A stretch of 64,000 nucleotides of DNA, taken from Diphasiastrum complanatum. Lineage: Eukaryota > Streptophyta > Lycopodiopsida > Lycopodiales > Lycopodiaceae. The stretch covers positions 18,954,244 through 19,018,243 of the forward strand of contig CM055100.1 of the NCBI GenBank assembly GCA_029204225.1, given 5' to 3'. Below the pieces are notes generated by a model. The model did not search any database, had not been told where the DNA came from, and was given only the letters and a program-made list of their open reading frames with translations. Below are positions 53,401 through 58,431 of this stretch, in pieces. How positions within the stretch are numbered: position 1 is the first letter of the stretch; the number at the start of each line of letters is the position of its first letter. The translations under genes and the position numbers were made by a program.

Positions 53401-53793
53401 TATATCTTGGGCTACTGTAAATCTTTTATGGCCTTTCGAATACTCATTATTTTTTATGTATTCATATTGTTCATTGTGTTTTTGTGTAGGTGTTCTATAC
53501 TCTTTCTAATGTTGTAGTTCCTTTATCTTTTGTAGGACTCTTTTCAAGAGGGTTCTATTAACCTGGCACAAGATACCACATCTAGGTTTCAGGTTCAAGG
53601 AGGGTTGCATGAGTGTAATATCAATGAGTCGGATGCAACTTTTTGGAGCTCTGGTGAGTTTTCAGATGAAGACGATGTTGGCGAGGAGGATTCTAATTTC
53701 TACGATTCTGACAAGCTTGATGATGACGAAGATGATGTAAATGCTGTAAATTTAGATAGGGAAAAAAGTTTCTCTAATCTCCAAAGGAAGTGA
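11215..53793 (+). CDS. CFM3-like CRM-domain organellar group II intron splicing factor (8 exons)
   Basis: Joined exons give about 997 residues. An S/A/R-rich N-terminus looks like a plastid (possibly dual) transit peptide. A low-complexity region with (F/A)PW motifs (FPWESG, APWGQN, FPWDKE) follows. Three CRM RNA-binding domains come next: domain 1 about residues 372-470 (LKIGKEGVT, then [12 protein letters not shown] and IYRGQDYV); domain 2 about 555-670 ([49 protein letters not shown]); domain 3 about 780-890 ([30 protein letters not shown]). A coiled-coil stretch and an acidic C-terminus end the protein. Domain order and linker wording match CFM3 rather than the two-domain CAF1/CAF2; the relation to CFM2 is less certain. 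Family members act with other CRM proteins on chloroplast or mitochondrial group II introns. All junctions are GT-AG and phase-compatible, and no exon has a stop. The 42.6-kb span is nearly all intronic transposons. Confidence 0.92.
13340..13520. repeat. Degenerate tandem repeat of an AACTAGTAACTACTAA-like word
   Basis: About eight imperfect copies of (A)ACTAGTAACTACTAA(A/G)TTT fill this stretch. The same word recurs at 27,345-27,420 beside an hAT transposase fragment, so both may be subterminal repeats of one hAT family. Confidence 0.65.
13838..15150 (-). pseudogene. Degenerate Copia integrase-reverse transcriptase remnant
   Basis: On the minus strand from right to left: an integrase scrap ([14 protein letters not shown]), an intervening degraded section, then reverse transcriptase of the RVT_2 type. 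The latter reads [61 protein letters not shown], carrying the first catalytic Asp in QMDV. Several stops and frame changes lie between the pieces, and the YVDD box and RNase H are absent. It is an old, inactive copy in intron 1, antisense to the host gene. Confidence 0.8.
15287..16146. repeat. Short dispersed duplication (two sites) in a purine-rich context
   Basis: TGTGACAAGGGTAGAC followed by GG, GGATAGGAGAG and ACATG occurs near 15,287-15,330 and again near 16,103-16,146. About 800 bp separate the copies, and the second site carries an extra partial unit. The region around 15,195-15,345 is strongly purine-rich on the plus strand. Nature unknown; LTR edges are possible but unsupported. Confidence 0.4.
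16440..16447. repeat. Target-site duplication of the hAT element, left copy
   Basis: CTTTGTAC; the identical 8-mer follows the right end at 27,120-27,127. Confidence 0.92.
16701..16932. repeat. Two (CT)n microsatellites inside the hAT left subterminal region
   Basis: Pure CT tracts lie at about 16,701-16,734 and 16,872-16,932. They are separated by sequence with GAACCATACTGAACC and AACCGTATAGAATCG words, and are followed by four CCATAAA units (about 16,937-16,964). Confidence 0.9.
17111..20218 (-). pseudogene. hAT transposase (DUF659 and hAT dimerisation domain), multi-exon, disrupted
   Basis: Minus-strand pieces in order: a Gln/Gly-rich N-terminal region starting after an acceptor at about 20,219; [15 protein letters not shown] (near 19,480-19,430), typical of DUF659; [11 protein letters not shown] near 19,190; CAADCIDLL and [20 protein letters not shown] around 18,900-18,740; [20 protein letters not shown] near 18,280. 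The C-terminal dimerisation motif [20 protein letters not shown] (near 17,830) and [10 protein letters not shown] follow, then an Arg/Gly-rich and acidic tail ending at 17,111. Good introns are visible, e.g. donor AGAG|GTAAAG near 18,895 with acceptor TGTTGCAG near 18,803, and donor GTACGT near 18,120. A TAG after RSRKLR, a frame loss after LSDGWT and a TAG after HTRGEG inactivate it. The enzyme would cut and paste hAT ends. Confidence 0.88.
20380..20736 (-). repeat. 3' LTR of the Gypsy element
   Basis: On the minus strand it starts TGTTACGAGC and ends CTATTACA. It is preceded by the polypurine tract at 20,737-20,755. Confidence 0.95.
20737..20755 (-). promoter_or_regulatory. Polypurine tract of the Gypsy element
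   Basis: The minus strand reads AAGGGGGAGGGAG directly before the LTR start TGTTACG. This is the primer for plus-strand DNA synthesis. Confidence 0.85.
20748..20942 (-). CDS. Chromodomain at the C-terminus of the Gypsy integrase
   Basis: [20 protein letters not shown], then [19 protein letters not shown], matches the chromodomain fold, with the conserved V-K-W and the A-T-W-E aromatic site. It marks the element as a chromovirus, whose integrase tail guides insertion to chromatin marks. It is separated from the integrase core by a frame break near 21,060. Confidence 0.88.
   Translation of the reverse strand: MDPQQPPHEPEEILDSRETQTRHTLYREYLVKWNDKPVENATWERGSVLRKIFPDFVLEDQDGS
21066..22754 (-). 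CDS. Gypsy RNase H and integrase (562-codon open segment)
   Basis: The RNase H region (residues about 1-115) reads [40 protein letters not shown] and [11 protein letters not shown], ending in VADALSRM. The integrase follows an acidic linker. It has an HHCC zinc finger ([14 protein letters not shown] with CQKC), then catalytic Asp in SMDFIVGLP, Asp in VSDRDSKF and Glu in [21 protein letters not shown] sits near the end. This is the longest intact open stretch in the element. RNase H removes the RNA template and integrase inserts the cDNA. Confidence 0.93.
   Translation of the reverse strand: MVETHASDFAVGAVLTQGGRPVAFESKKLEPAQTRYSAYEKELFSIVHALKTWRHYLYGANFEVLTDHESLRYLCNQPELRGRKARWAELMQEFDMSIRYRHGKFNTVADALSRMPMINELSFTHIRNELLESLRGKYQHNAFFSTIWNSVQSRQLQTPEPIPGAGASSSKNTAASVEDDDESEYTSSDDVEDSEPVLPKQTQVVEGQLTQGFKWKQYSIQDEYLLYGDRVCVPNSEDYWQQVLYECHDNPSAGHPGIQKTYELLRRNFLWPSMKKDVHQYVTSCQKCQVNKAERLKAGGLLHPLEIPAGKWESISMDFIVGLPKTQKGNDAIWVTVERLTKMAHFIPTKTTVRAPELARLFVDGLFKLYGLPSGIVSDRDSKFTGNFWRAVFHHLHTKLNMSTSDHPQTDGQTERVNQVLEDMLRAYVSKKQTNWEEYLSILEFAYNSTKHSATGYSPFMLMYDFQPRSPTAVGFKQEKVEAARNFLEDLNQMIEHAKRSIRQSQDRARHYADPHRRDVQFSTGEKVYLRVPVDSQTLKSGVCAKLSPRYCGPFTISRRLG
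22799..23741 (-). pseudogene. Gypsy reverse transcriptase, one stop and a frame change
   Basis: From right to left: [18 protein letters not shown], a TAA at 23,508-23,510, then [45 protein letters not shown] and the catalytic [13 protein letters not shown]. After a frame change near 23,015 it continues [20 protein letters not shown]. The order and motifs are those of Ty3/Gypsy reverse transcriptase, with the usual connection segment. The stop replaces a residue between VLLV and KKEGT, where most relatives read through, so a single substitution probably created it. Confidence 0.92.
23859..24317 (-). CDS. Gypsy aspartic protease segment
   Basis: The frame includes [20 protein letters not shown] followed by the flap and hydrophobic GRDWLYSLG region of a retropepsin-type enzyme. 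The usual D-S/T-G active site reads D-D-G here; the first Asp is kept, but the following Ser/Thr is Asp, which may weaken activity. A frame change separates it from gag and from reverse transcriptase. Confidence 0.82.
   Translation of the reverse strand: MLSADLCNASLQPHDLVRMHGKVGNQSVRVMVDDGATHNFINYTLVKKLKLPEVPSQHRYIVSLAKGEDKKIWETMVSKLNLGIQGYQDEINFQIMHLDRTNIVLGRDWLYSLGPSLHRNYQENTLSFQHKGREIQLHGEHDVPNSPMVCSS
24430..25515 (-). pseudogene. Gypsy gag with CCHC knuckle, frameshifted
   Basis: The first frame starts [14 protein letters not shown] at 25,515 and carries an acidic coiled-coil region to [12 protein letters not shown] frame change near 25,110 continues into the retrotrans_gag core: [43 protein letters not shown]. 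After 24,606 another frame gives the zinc knuckle [14 protein letters not shown] near 24,490-24,450. Gag packages the element RNA. Three separate frames are needed to read it, so it is inactive. Confidence 0.9.
26370..26381 (-). promoter_or_regulatory. Primer-binding site of the Gypsy element
   Basis: The minus strand reads TGGTATCAAAGCC, one base off the right LTR: initiator tRNA-Met complement with one mismatch (A for G). Confidence 0.85.
26382..26738 (-). repeat. 5' LTR of the Gypsy element
   Basis: It has the same length and ends as the 20,380 copy; nine substitutions are visible and no indels. Confidence 0.95.
27070..27109. repeat. Two copies of a perfect 16-bp palindrome at the right end of the hAT element
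   Basis: GCGAATCGCGATTCGC occurs at 27,070-27,085 and 27,094-27,109, eight bases apart; the second extends to a 20-bp palindrome (27,092-27,111). They lie 10 bp inside the hAT end. The word GATTCG/CGAATC also appears at the left end (16,458-16,506), so these are candidate transposase-binding sites. Confidence 0.9.
27345..27420. repeat. Repeated TAGTAACTACTAAGTTGTAACTA-type word beside an hAT fragment
   Basis: Words AACTAGTAACTACTAAG, TTGTAACTAC and CTACTAGTAAGTTGTA follow one another. The same vocabulary fills 13,340-13,520. Confidence 0.6.
27379..27836 (-). pseudogene. Second hAT transposase fragment
   Basis: The minus-strand frame reads [20 protein letters not shown], then [20 protein letters not shown] and [20 protein letters not shown]. 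This is the mid-DUF659/hAT catalytic region, related to but distinct from the copy at 17,111. An Arg/Gly-rich piece ([16 protein letters not shown]) precedes it in another frame. It starts about 300 bp beyond the end of the complete hAT element, so it belongs to a separate, older insertion. Ends and target duplication were not found. Confidence 0.75.
28600..28960 (-). pseudogene. Unidentified coding-like fragment
   Basis: A minus-strand frame at 28,861-28,619 reads [40 protein letters not shown] and [18 protein letters not shown]. It has balanced composition and no low complexity. I do not recognise the family. It lies among transposon debris in intron 1, so a transposon-borne or captured gene fragment is the likeliest origin. 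Confidence 0.3.
29508..30149 (+). repeat. 5' LTR of a Copia element
   Basis: It starts TGTTGA and ends TCAACA (perfect 6-bp inverted ends), 642 bp, directly followed by a primer-binding site. Confidence 0.75.
30150..30161 (+). promoter_or_regulatory. Primer-binding site of the Copia element
   Basis: TGGTATCAGAGC, an exact initiator tRNA-Met complement, immediately after the LTR. Confidence 0.88.
30236..31343 (+). pseudogene. Copia gag-protease remnant with altered protease active site
   Basis: The frame opens [20 protein letters not shown], close to the element at 5155. A stop in ITK*KAEG and a shift follow. The gag core ([28 protein letters not shown]), the CCHC knuckle [14 protein letters not shown] (about 30,954-30,995) and a protease start reading [12 protein letters not shown] come next. 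The catalytic Asp of DSG is Asn here. Similarity stops at 31,343, exactly where an LTR-like segment begins, so the rest of the element is gone. Confidence 0.88.
31344..32184. repeat. Solo-type LTR, related to the one at 42,599
   Basis: It starts TGTTGGAAGTAAATCT and ends GCTAACA, 841 bp. It shares a long ordered series of blocks with 42,599-43,420: GGGAGCACCAAGGCTT, CCCAACTGGTGCTCG, TTGCTAAGGC, GAGGCCCGAGCACCTTCC and CTCAAGCTATGCACCTT. No matching 5-bp target duplication is seen (ACTTT versus TTATC), so one flank has probably been rearranged. No coding sequence inside. Confidence 0.8.
32009..32136. repeat. Tandem duplication of about 65 bp inside the LTR
   Basis: CCATGGTGGAAGTTTATTGA, CAGATACTCATACGTGGGC and TTACAAA occur twice in a row. 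The second LTR copy at 42,599 carries the unit in more diverged form. Confidence 0.85.
32308..32500. repeat. Cluster of microsatellites: (AC)n, (TC)n, poly-C, (CT)n, (GC)n
   Basis: Pure tracts follow each other: AC at about 32,308-32,328 and 32,350-32,375, TC at about 32,393-32,411, a C run near 32,444-32,453, CT at about 32,454-32,484, then GC at 32,483-32,500. Confidence 0.92.
32500..32626. repeat. Probable hAT end with GGTTCGAACC words
   Basis: GAACCGTTCGG, GGTCGAACCGGGT, ACGATTCGATGGTTCGAACC, the 12-bp palindrome CGGTTCGAACCG (32,593-32,604) and ACCGCGGT crowd into about 110 bp. The segment ends GATGCAATCTTG, whose reverse complement CAAGATTGCATCGAACC resembles the ends of the other hAT elements here. 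The opposite end and target duplication were not found. Confidence 0.5.
32790..33517 (+). pseudogene. Copia internal-deletion derivative
   Basis: Short pieces of one Copia polyprotein follow in correct order but with most of the body missing. A gag start reads [20 protein letters not shown], then [17 protein letters not shown]. An RVT_2 start reads [19 protein letters not shown]. The RNase H end reads [21 protein letters not shown] purine run, AAGTGGGGGGGAA (33,504-33,516), could be the polypurine tract. No functional product. Confidence 0.6.
33813..34727 (-). pseudogene. Copia gag/protease-linker remnant, minus strand
   Basis: From right to left, a gag core piece ([34 protein letters not shown]), then, after a gap, the protease-to-integrase linker [20 protein letters not shown] with KFDVIKDQE. 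The order fits a minus-strand Copia with the middle degraded. Confidence 0.65.
34845..34960 (+). pseudogene. Copia reverse transcriptase scrap, plus strand
   Basis: [18 protein letters not shown] is the RVT_2 motif that follows the LKKALY box. Only about 35 codons remain. Confidence 0.6.
35915..36316. mobile_element. 402-bp hAT MITE with GAACCGT words
   Basis: It is flanked by a perfect 8-bp duplication, GCTGGGAC (35,907-35,914 and 36,317-36,324). The left end starts AATAGAATCTGAGAACCG; the right end reads CATAGAACCCACAG on the reverse strand. Both 100-bp arms are filled with GAACCGT/ACGGTTC in both orientations (e.g. GAACCGTGTACGGTTC at 35,927-35,942) and end inward in (AATT)n. No coding capacity. 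It lies 332 bp before exon 2 of the CFM3-like gene. Confidence 0.9.
36649..37105 (+). CDS. CFM3-like gene exon 2
   Basis: Starts after TTTTGCAG with [12 protein letters not shown] and ends PPHFVLG, split after the first base of a Gly codon at G|GTATAT. It completes CRM domain 1, a linker ([41 protein letters not shown]) typical of CFM3, and opens CRM domain 2. Confidence 0.93.
37594..37724 (+). CDS. CFM3-like gene exon 3
   Basis: Starts after TTGGGCAG, completes the Gly codon, reads [20 protein letters not shown] and ends RMAEELK before GTCAGA. It is the middle of CRM domain 2; the GxxG-like loop is the extended GRNKNLEG form of the family. Confidence 0.93.
38768..39003. repeat. 118-bp tandem duplication, nearly identical
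   Basis: Copy one 38,768-38,885, copy two 38,886-39,003, both starting TTCTTCGAATTTGAGGGC. I see one substitution (GATTCG versus GATTCT), so it is recent. Confidence 0.92.
40420..41060 (-). pseudogene. Third hAT fragment with AAGGTCGA words
   Basis: The minus strand gives [11 protein letters not shown] near 41,060-41,025 and, after about 230 bp of unrelated sequence, [20 protein letters not shown] and [20 protein letters not shown] (40,760-40,600). Both are pieces of the hAT DUF659 region. Nearby at 40,420-40,441 is the 8-bp inverted word AAGGTCGA/TCGACCTT, with further TTTCGACCTTGG copies to 40,525. Element ends not found. Confidence 0.65.
41121..41742 (+). repeat. Probable 5' LTR of a Gypsy element
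   Basis: Starts TGTTAGAGCC, ends TTTGACA two bases before a primer-binding site; 622 bp. GAATAAAGCTTGAGTTT near 41,663 is a likely polyadenylation region within the LTR. Confidence 0.55.
41745..41756 (+). promoter_or_regulatory. Primer-binding site after the 41,121 LTR
   Basis: TGGTATTAGAGC, initiator tRNA-Met complement with one mismatch. Confidence 0.65.
42599..43420. mobile_element. Solo LTR with perfect target duplication
   Basis: Starts TGTCGGAAGTAAATCT and ends TTGCTAACA, 822 bp, flanked on both sides by GATGA (42,594-42,598 and 43,421-43,425). It shares the block order of 31,344-32,184. A clean 5-bp duplication with no internal coding region is the signature of recombination between the LTRs of a full element. 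It sits inside the older Gypsy remnant at 41,121-44,450. Confidence 0.92.
44070..44450 (+). pseudogene. Decayed Gypsy reverse transcriptase
   Basis: Across shifting frames one reads [36 protein letters not shown] and [11 protein letters not shown], the Ty3/Gypsy order from the substrate-binding segment to the catalytic D-D box (here followed by F). Together with the LTR and primer site at 41,121-41,756 it outlines one plus-strand Gypsy element with most of gag and everything after reverse transcriptase missing. Confidence 0.6.
44739..45180 (-). pseudogene. Copia RNase H fragment
   Basis: Right to left: [20 protein letters not shown] with [11 protein letters not shown], then [20 protein letters not shown] and [20 protein letters not shown]. 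This is the C-terminal Copia RNase H, including the TESEYV catalytic motif, with frame breaks in between. Confidence 0.8.
47556..47897 (+). CDS. CFM3-like gene exon 4
   Basis: Starts [20 protein letters not shown] after TTGGCACAG and ends SMERKLKI before GTAAGT; 114 codons. It completes CRM domain 2 and adds the charged helical linker ([36 protein letters not shown]) that precedes domain 3. Confidence 0.93.
48308..48665. repeat. Probable hAT remnant with GTTCCGGAAC words
   Basis: GTTCCTAAG and CTTAGGAAC pair around 48,334-48,358. GTTCCGGAAC (48,571-48,580), GCGTTCC, CATTCCG, CTCCGGAATG and GCCGTTCCG crowd 48,571-48,650. The right edge reads CTAAGTTGCATCGG on the reverse strand, like the other hAT ends here. 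No target duplication was found, so boundaries are approximate. Confidence 0.5.
49007..49288 (+). pseudogene. Gypsy RNase H fragment
   Basis: [40 protein letters not shown] and [13 protein letters not shown], then LRGRKV, give the Ty3/Gypsy RNase H start. Integrase is missing; the frame runs directly into a polypurine tract and LTR, so a large internal deletion has occurred. Confidence 0.88.
49303..49775 (+). repeat. Polypurine tract and 3' LTR start of the Gypsy stub
   Basis: AAGAGGGAGGGAA (49,303-49,315) is followed by TGTTAGGGACCCAACTCCC (from 49,316). The LTR end is uncertain; CCCACA near 49,775 is a guess. Confidence 0.6.
51930..52086 (+). CDS. CFM3-like gene exon 5
   Basis: Reads [20 protein letters not shown], then [20 protein letters not shown] and LIG, split after the first base of Gly. 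It holds a basic helix and the start of CRM domain 3. No start codon is needed; the upstream acceptor is TTATACAG. Confidence 0.93.
52266..52558 (+). CDS. CFM3-like gene exon 6
   Basis: Completes Gly, then [55 protein letters not shown] and [19 protein letters not shown] before GTGCAG. It is the main body of CRM domain 3, including the G-R-R-G loop. Confidence 0.94.
52809..52868 (+). CDS. CFM3-like gene exon 7
   Basis: A 60-bp exon, [20 protein letters not shown], between GATTGCAG and GTAAGG. The heptad-like leucines match the short coiled coil after domain 3 in CFM3. Confidence 0.85.
53536..53793 (+). CDS. CFM3-like gene exon 8 and stop
   Basis: Starts [14 protein letters not shown] after TTTTGTAG and runs to SNLQRK and TGA. 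A strongly acidic stretch ([20 protein letters not shown]) is a common C-terminal feature of the family. Confidence 0.88.
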   Translation, partial: DSFQEGSINLAQDTTSRFQVQGGLHECNINESDATFWSSGEFSDEDDVGEEDSNFYDSDKLDDDEDDVNAVNLDREKSFSNLQRK

Positions 53794-54602
53794 TTACACA
53801 AATTACACATATTCTGCACATGATACAAGGCTCAAAGAAAGAAGACAAGACTCCAAAATAGGATCAGAGCAAACTTATCAGCAATAAGATGGATCCTAGT
53901 GATGACAACCTACCAGACAAGGAGCTAGTGATTTCAGATGGATCAATTTTGATGGGAAAGATCGAGATGGCAGCTTTGTTAGTAACCTGTTACAACAAGC
54001 AGGTGTAGAAGGCATTTGTTGAAGGTAATTTTGTGTACTTGGAGTAAATGGAAAGTCATCAATTATGTGCAATCATGAATTTGTGGGAGCTTGAACAGAT
54101 TCTGTTTTAATGAATGTACTTGCTCTGTACAGCTATTGTATCCATTTTAAAAGATAAGGACACGAGCTTCCGATTTTCCCACGTTTCTTTTGAATGGACA
54201 CTGACAATTGAAATCAGCTTTTGTAACTGTGCTTCCTATTGAAGGTGGTGTGCTGGGTGGCCCTGGTCCACCATGTTCCATGTTTCACCAAAAAGCTGCC
54301 AAGTAATATCTCCTCAAGGTAGCTTGTTGGCAAACACATATACTTCAATTGCCCTACATTCAGCTTGCAAATTCTCACATCATTTATTCAGAGAATTACT
54401 GACACATAAATCATCAAGGTAAGGACTCAAATTTTGAATTGTGAAGGGTGATTGCGGTGACCACTGGAATCCTGGATGTAGAACTAACTTGAATGTGTTT
54501 CGTTGGGTATGTTTTGAATTTAATTATTGGAATGACCGATTATTAACACCATTCAAAACCACTTCGATTGTTCATGAGTAGCTGTACTAGTCATGCACTA
54601 AC
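53794..54602 (+). other. 3' untranslated and flanking region of the CFM3-like gene
   Basis: No gene. The transcript end is not evident; AATGAATGT near 54,110 and AT-rich sequence to about 54,150 are possible polyadenylation context. Confidence 0.35.
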
Positions 54603-55355
54603 CTTAGTTGCCCGTTCCAGAATGGAACGCATTCTGGAACGTGTTCCAGAATGCGTTCCGTTCCGGAACGAGACCCTCAAAAAAAAATACGTTTTTTAAC
54701 AAAGGAAAAAAAAACCATAATATCTAAGGAAGCTTGAGGAGCATCTAGGGTGCGTGTTCAATCAAAGGTGAACGTCCACAAGGCTTCCTGCTTTCTTTCC
54801 GCAAGCTCACCATCACTGGAAACTCCTGGACCACGTCCATGATATGCTCTTTATGTATGTTTTTGGTAATTGTGCTTTTTATGTCCAATCGATGTTTGTC
54901 AATTTATTTGCCGAGTGATTTACTGTTCTTTTTCCTTTGAGTCAGTTTGATTGAGCTGCATTGTAGATTATTATAGACCGTTCTTCAGTATTCACTTCAT
55001 CTTTTTCTTGATGAATTCAGGAGAGGGCGATTCTCAAGCAAGAATGTCAATCTCTTCATGAAAGCAATTGCTTTTTGAAGCAACAGGTAAAATTAGAAAA
55101 TGTCAGTCATCGATGTACAGAAAAGTCTGCGCCTCCGTGAAGCTTCCTTCCAGAGTGCCTTATGGCTTCCATGGCACCTTCGTGTCCTCGTTAGAAGTAT
55201 GACAACGCGCTATCTGTGAAATGCAAATGCAGAATGTGCAACAGGGTCGTTTTTCATTTTTTTTTAACTTACAAAAATATCGTTCGGACCCAGTACGTTC
55301 CGGAACGTACGGAATGGAACGTTCCGACCCATTTTGGTCGGAACGGGCTTCTAAG
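54603..55355. mobile_element. 753-bp non-autonomous hAT element with GTTCCGGAAC words and a possible captured exon
   Basis: Flanked by a perfect 8-bp duplication, GCACTAAC (54,595-54,602 and 55,356-55,363). Ends are CTTAGTTGCCCGTTCC and, on the reverse strand, CTTAGAAGCCCGTTCC. The subterminal regions carry GGAAC/GTTCC palindromes: CATTCTGGAAC and its complement two bases apart (54,630-54,653), GTTCCGGAAC (54,660-54,669) and the 18-bp GTACGTTCCGGAACGTAC (55,293-55,310). The core contains an exon-like piece at 55,021-55,086. It encodes no transposase. Confidence 0.92.
55021..55086 (+). pseudogene. Exon-like segment inside the hAT element
   Basis: A pyrimidine-rich run and ATTCAG precede 22 open codons reading ERAILKQECQSLHESNCFLK then QQ, followed by GTAAAA. 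The peptide looks like a coiled-coil or leucine-zipper exon. The parent gene is not recognised. Confidence 0.45.
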
Positions 55356-55363
55356 GCACTAAC

Positions 55364-58253
55364 CATGGTGCTGACAATATTTCCTGCTTACCCACGGTGT
55401 CGACAGCAAAAATCGACATGCTATTCAAACGCTGATAATGCTATTGCCAAAGGCACTGTCTTCAAACTTGAAACAAAAGCTGCTGTATATGTCAAAGTGA
55501 ACTGGTATATGCATATGAGTTTTAAGATGCTCCTCTGAAAACATTATGTACTATTTTGTTTTTATTTGAGGTCAGGGTTTCTTTGCAAATCGAATTCAGC
55601 CACACAAATGAAATGGTGTATACTAGCTTCATGGCCTACCCTATTAACCAGCCACCATAAAAGCATGTGTATACTTTATAGTGGCAACAAATCAAACATT
55701 TATCCCTAGGAAGATTGTTATTGCCTTTTAGAGGAGACTTCCATTCACATCTAAAGTGGCATGTACTATTTGCCCCTTAATTCCATACAAATTCAGCCAC
55801 AGTTGGAACATTGTGTAGAGGGTAAACAATGCTTACAGTTCACCATGGGTGACACACTTTCTGAAAATTCATGCAGAACAAAGAATCACATGCTGCTGCA
55901 AAATGCACTATGCATGACTTTCCACTCACTCTGATTCTCTTCAAGTTTTATGCTCAAAGCGTCGCTCCTGCCAGTTCTTCGAACTTTAGAGTATTTGTTG
56001 CATGTGATACTTGTTTAGAAGTTCTCATTCAACTAAATGTAAATTGGAGATAGCAGTCGCTGGTGCCAGAAAAATCAGATTCTACCCCTGGTTGGGAAGA
56101 CATGGCTCTTGACGTACATGAATAGGTGATGATACAGTCAGGCTATCTTGCTGTAAAGAGCTCGTAAACTTCTTGTACATGTTTTCTAATATCAAAATAA
56201 ATCCAATATCGATCATTACAGCTATGAACTACATTATTTATGTTAACAAGGAGATATAAACTCAGGAAGGTATTGGACAAGGTTACCATGAGCCAACAAA
56301 ATAACTGAATTTACTGTGGCAAGCTTCCTTTGTCTTATGTAATGTTCTGAAAAAATGCAAAAGTGGTAGTACCCATATACACAGCATTTTAACAATTAGA
56401 TTTCTCAAATAGTACATTAAACATTTAATGTAAATATGACAACCTAAGAAAAATCTGGATGCAGACAAATAAACTGACCCAAAGCCCTCAAGCATGTAAC
56501 CAAACATGCCTCAATTATCTTACCTTCAAAGTATAAAAATAGCTATGTGCAATTTTTTGGCACCAAGTTCATCATACATAGCTTGTTGGATGCTGATCTC
56601 ATCCCTTTCTTGAAGGACCAAGGTTCAATTTGATATGTTCAAGGGGGCATGCATTTTCATGGTCATGCAGAACGCACTTGGTGGATTTGCAAGCTCTTGC
56701 TAGAACATGGTGAGAGCTTTGTTTAGAGTCTTTGCTCGACATCATAAAGGTTTTTGCTTGACATGATAATGCCTTGGCACATGTACGATTTTCTTGATCA
56801 CAATCACAAACATCATCAATAAAATGCTAGTCTTCCTATGTGCACAAGACTTAAATTGAAGTTTGATGTGGTTCTTGTCTTAGGCTTGGCACGTGGTTAA
56901 CAACCTTGATCAAGGCTCAATTATGTGGTTATTGGCTTCAGTTTGATGTAAAAGCAATTGGTGTACATAGTTCAAAATTAGCAATCATGGCATCTTTGTG
57001 TGGTTTGTCCAATGCAAGGAAAGTTCTCTTTTGCTCACAATATCATCAATCAAGCATATTCATAACTACCATTTAAACAATGTAGACAAAATATATCTTG
57101 GGAGTCCATAAAATTTTGGATGTTTTCTGATAGTGCTCCATGTTTTCCACTTTTCCTCTTTGCAATCTTAACAAGAAATAACTTTTTTTCTTTAACAATC
57201 TAGTAGAAAATTTTTGCCTAAGAAAAAAGCAAAGCATATCACGTCAAAAACAAATTTCCCACTTCACGAATCTAGTACTTGACTCATCATCCATGACCAA
57301 AAACCAATTGGCAAATGAAAATAATGAAGACAAATTTTTTGAAAAAATACTTCTATTTTGAATAAAGTCATACTAATAGCAAACATATGAATGAGATCAT
57401 GTTCTTAATGACTTGTACATCAAATGAATAGTTTCATGTACTTGTTATCTTCAAGTCATTGGTTTTTAGGAAAAAAGAGAAAAGACTTCGAAATGTCCAC
57501 TCACAAAATGATGTAATTTGTCCACTTGCCCAACTACTTTTTTTTGAGATGTTACTGTGGCTTTCGATTTTAAGAATATCTAATTAACCATAGACCACTA
57601 TAATTTGTGGCTTCTCTCTTTATTAAAAACTTTCTCCTTAGCACGAATCCGAGATTCAACTTTCATAGGACTAAAAGCCAAAAGGCAGAATACTCAACTT
57701 GCAAACAACTCAATGCAATTCCATAACTTGGGATTAGAAATATCTAGTAGCCAATAAACATCTCTATGTTATAATAGACAACAATACGAACTAGAATAAT
57801 TATATGTTCTTTGAACTTTCATGATGTTGGCAATAGTTTCCAAAAACTTCATAATCCATCTACAAAAGTTTACAAGATGTCGATTCACCTGTCTTAGTTG
57901 ATTCTATATGTTTGAGCCTTGTATATGCTCTAAAAGACTAGACATGAATCAGCTATCAAGCATTCTTTATTGAAAAGCAATTATCTAGCTTGGTGGTTAA
58001 AGTCTTTCAAGTTTGATGCACATATTTATGACATAGATAAAAAGCCCATATTGCCCATTCACAACTTTTTCCTTCTCTTAGAGTACAAATTTAAGACTGA
58101 TCATCTCAAAGACGAGAATACTTCTAATGAGCTCCATGACGGAATAAATAGACAAATTCAAATTTTACAATTACTACAAATTGAAGACTAGCTGACGATG
58201 ATCCATGGTAGAAGTACTCCATGCAAGTTATTTGCTAAGAAGAATAATAAATC
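55364..58253. other. Gene-free AT-rich intergenic stretch
   Basis: No coding region with family features, RNA gene or clear repeat was found. Short frames (e.g. near 57,970-58,191) are AT-driven. Confidence 0.5.
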
Positions 58254-58295
58254 TCTCTTTCTCTCTCTCACACAGAGAGAGAGACACACACACAG
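58254..58295. repeat. CT/GA/CA microsatellite
   Basis: TCTCTCTTTCTCTCTCTC, then ACACAGAGAGAGAGA and CACACACAC. It lies just beyond the 3' end of the arabinogalactan-peptide gene. Confidence 0.85.
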
Positions 58296-58431
58296 GAAAC
58301 GGAAATGTGGGTGCAATGCCAATCAGCTTCGACGCATTAACATCCATCCCTAATGAGAGCTTCTCGAGGTGGTAGCAGGCAATAGATGAGGTGATTCCAT
58401 TCTGTAAACAAGAAGAAGCTTCTGCCTGTTC

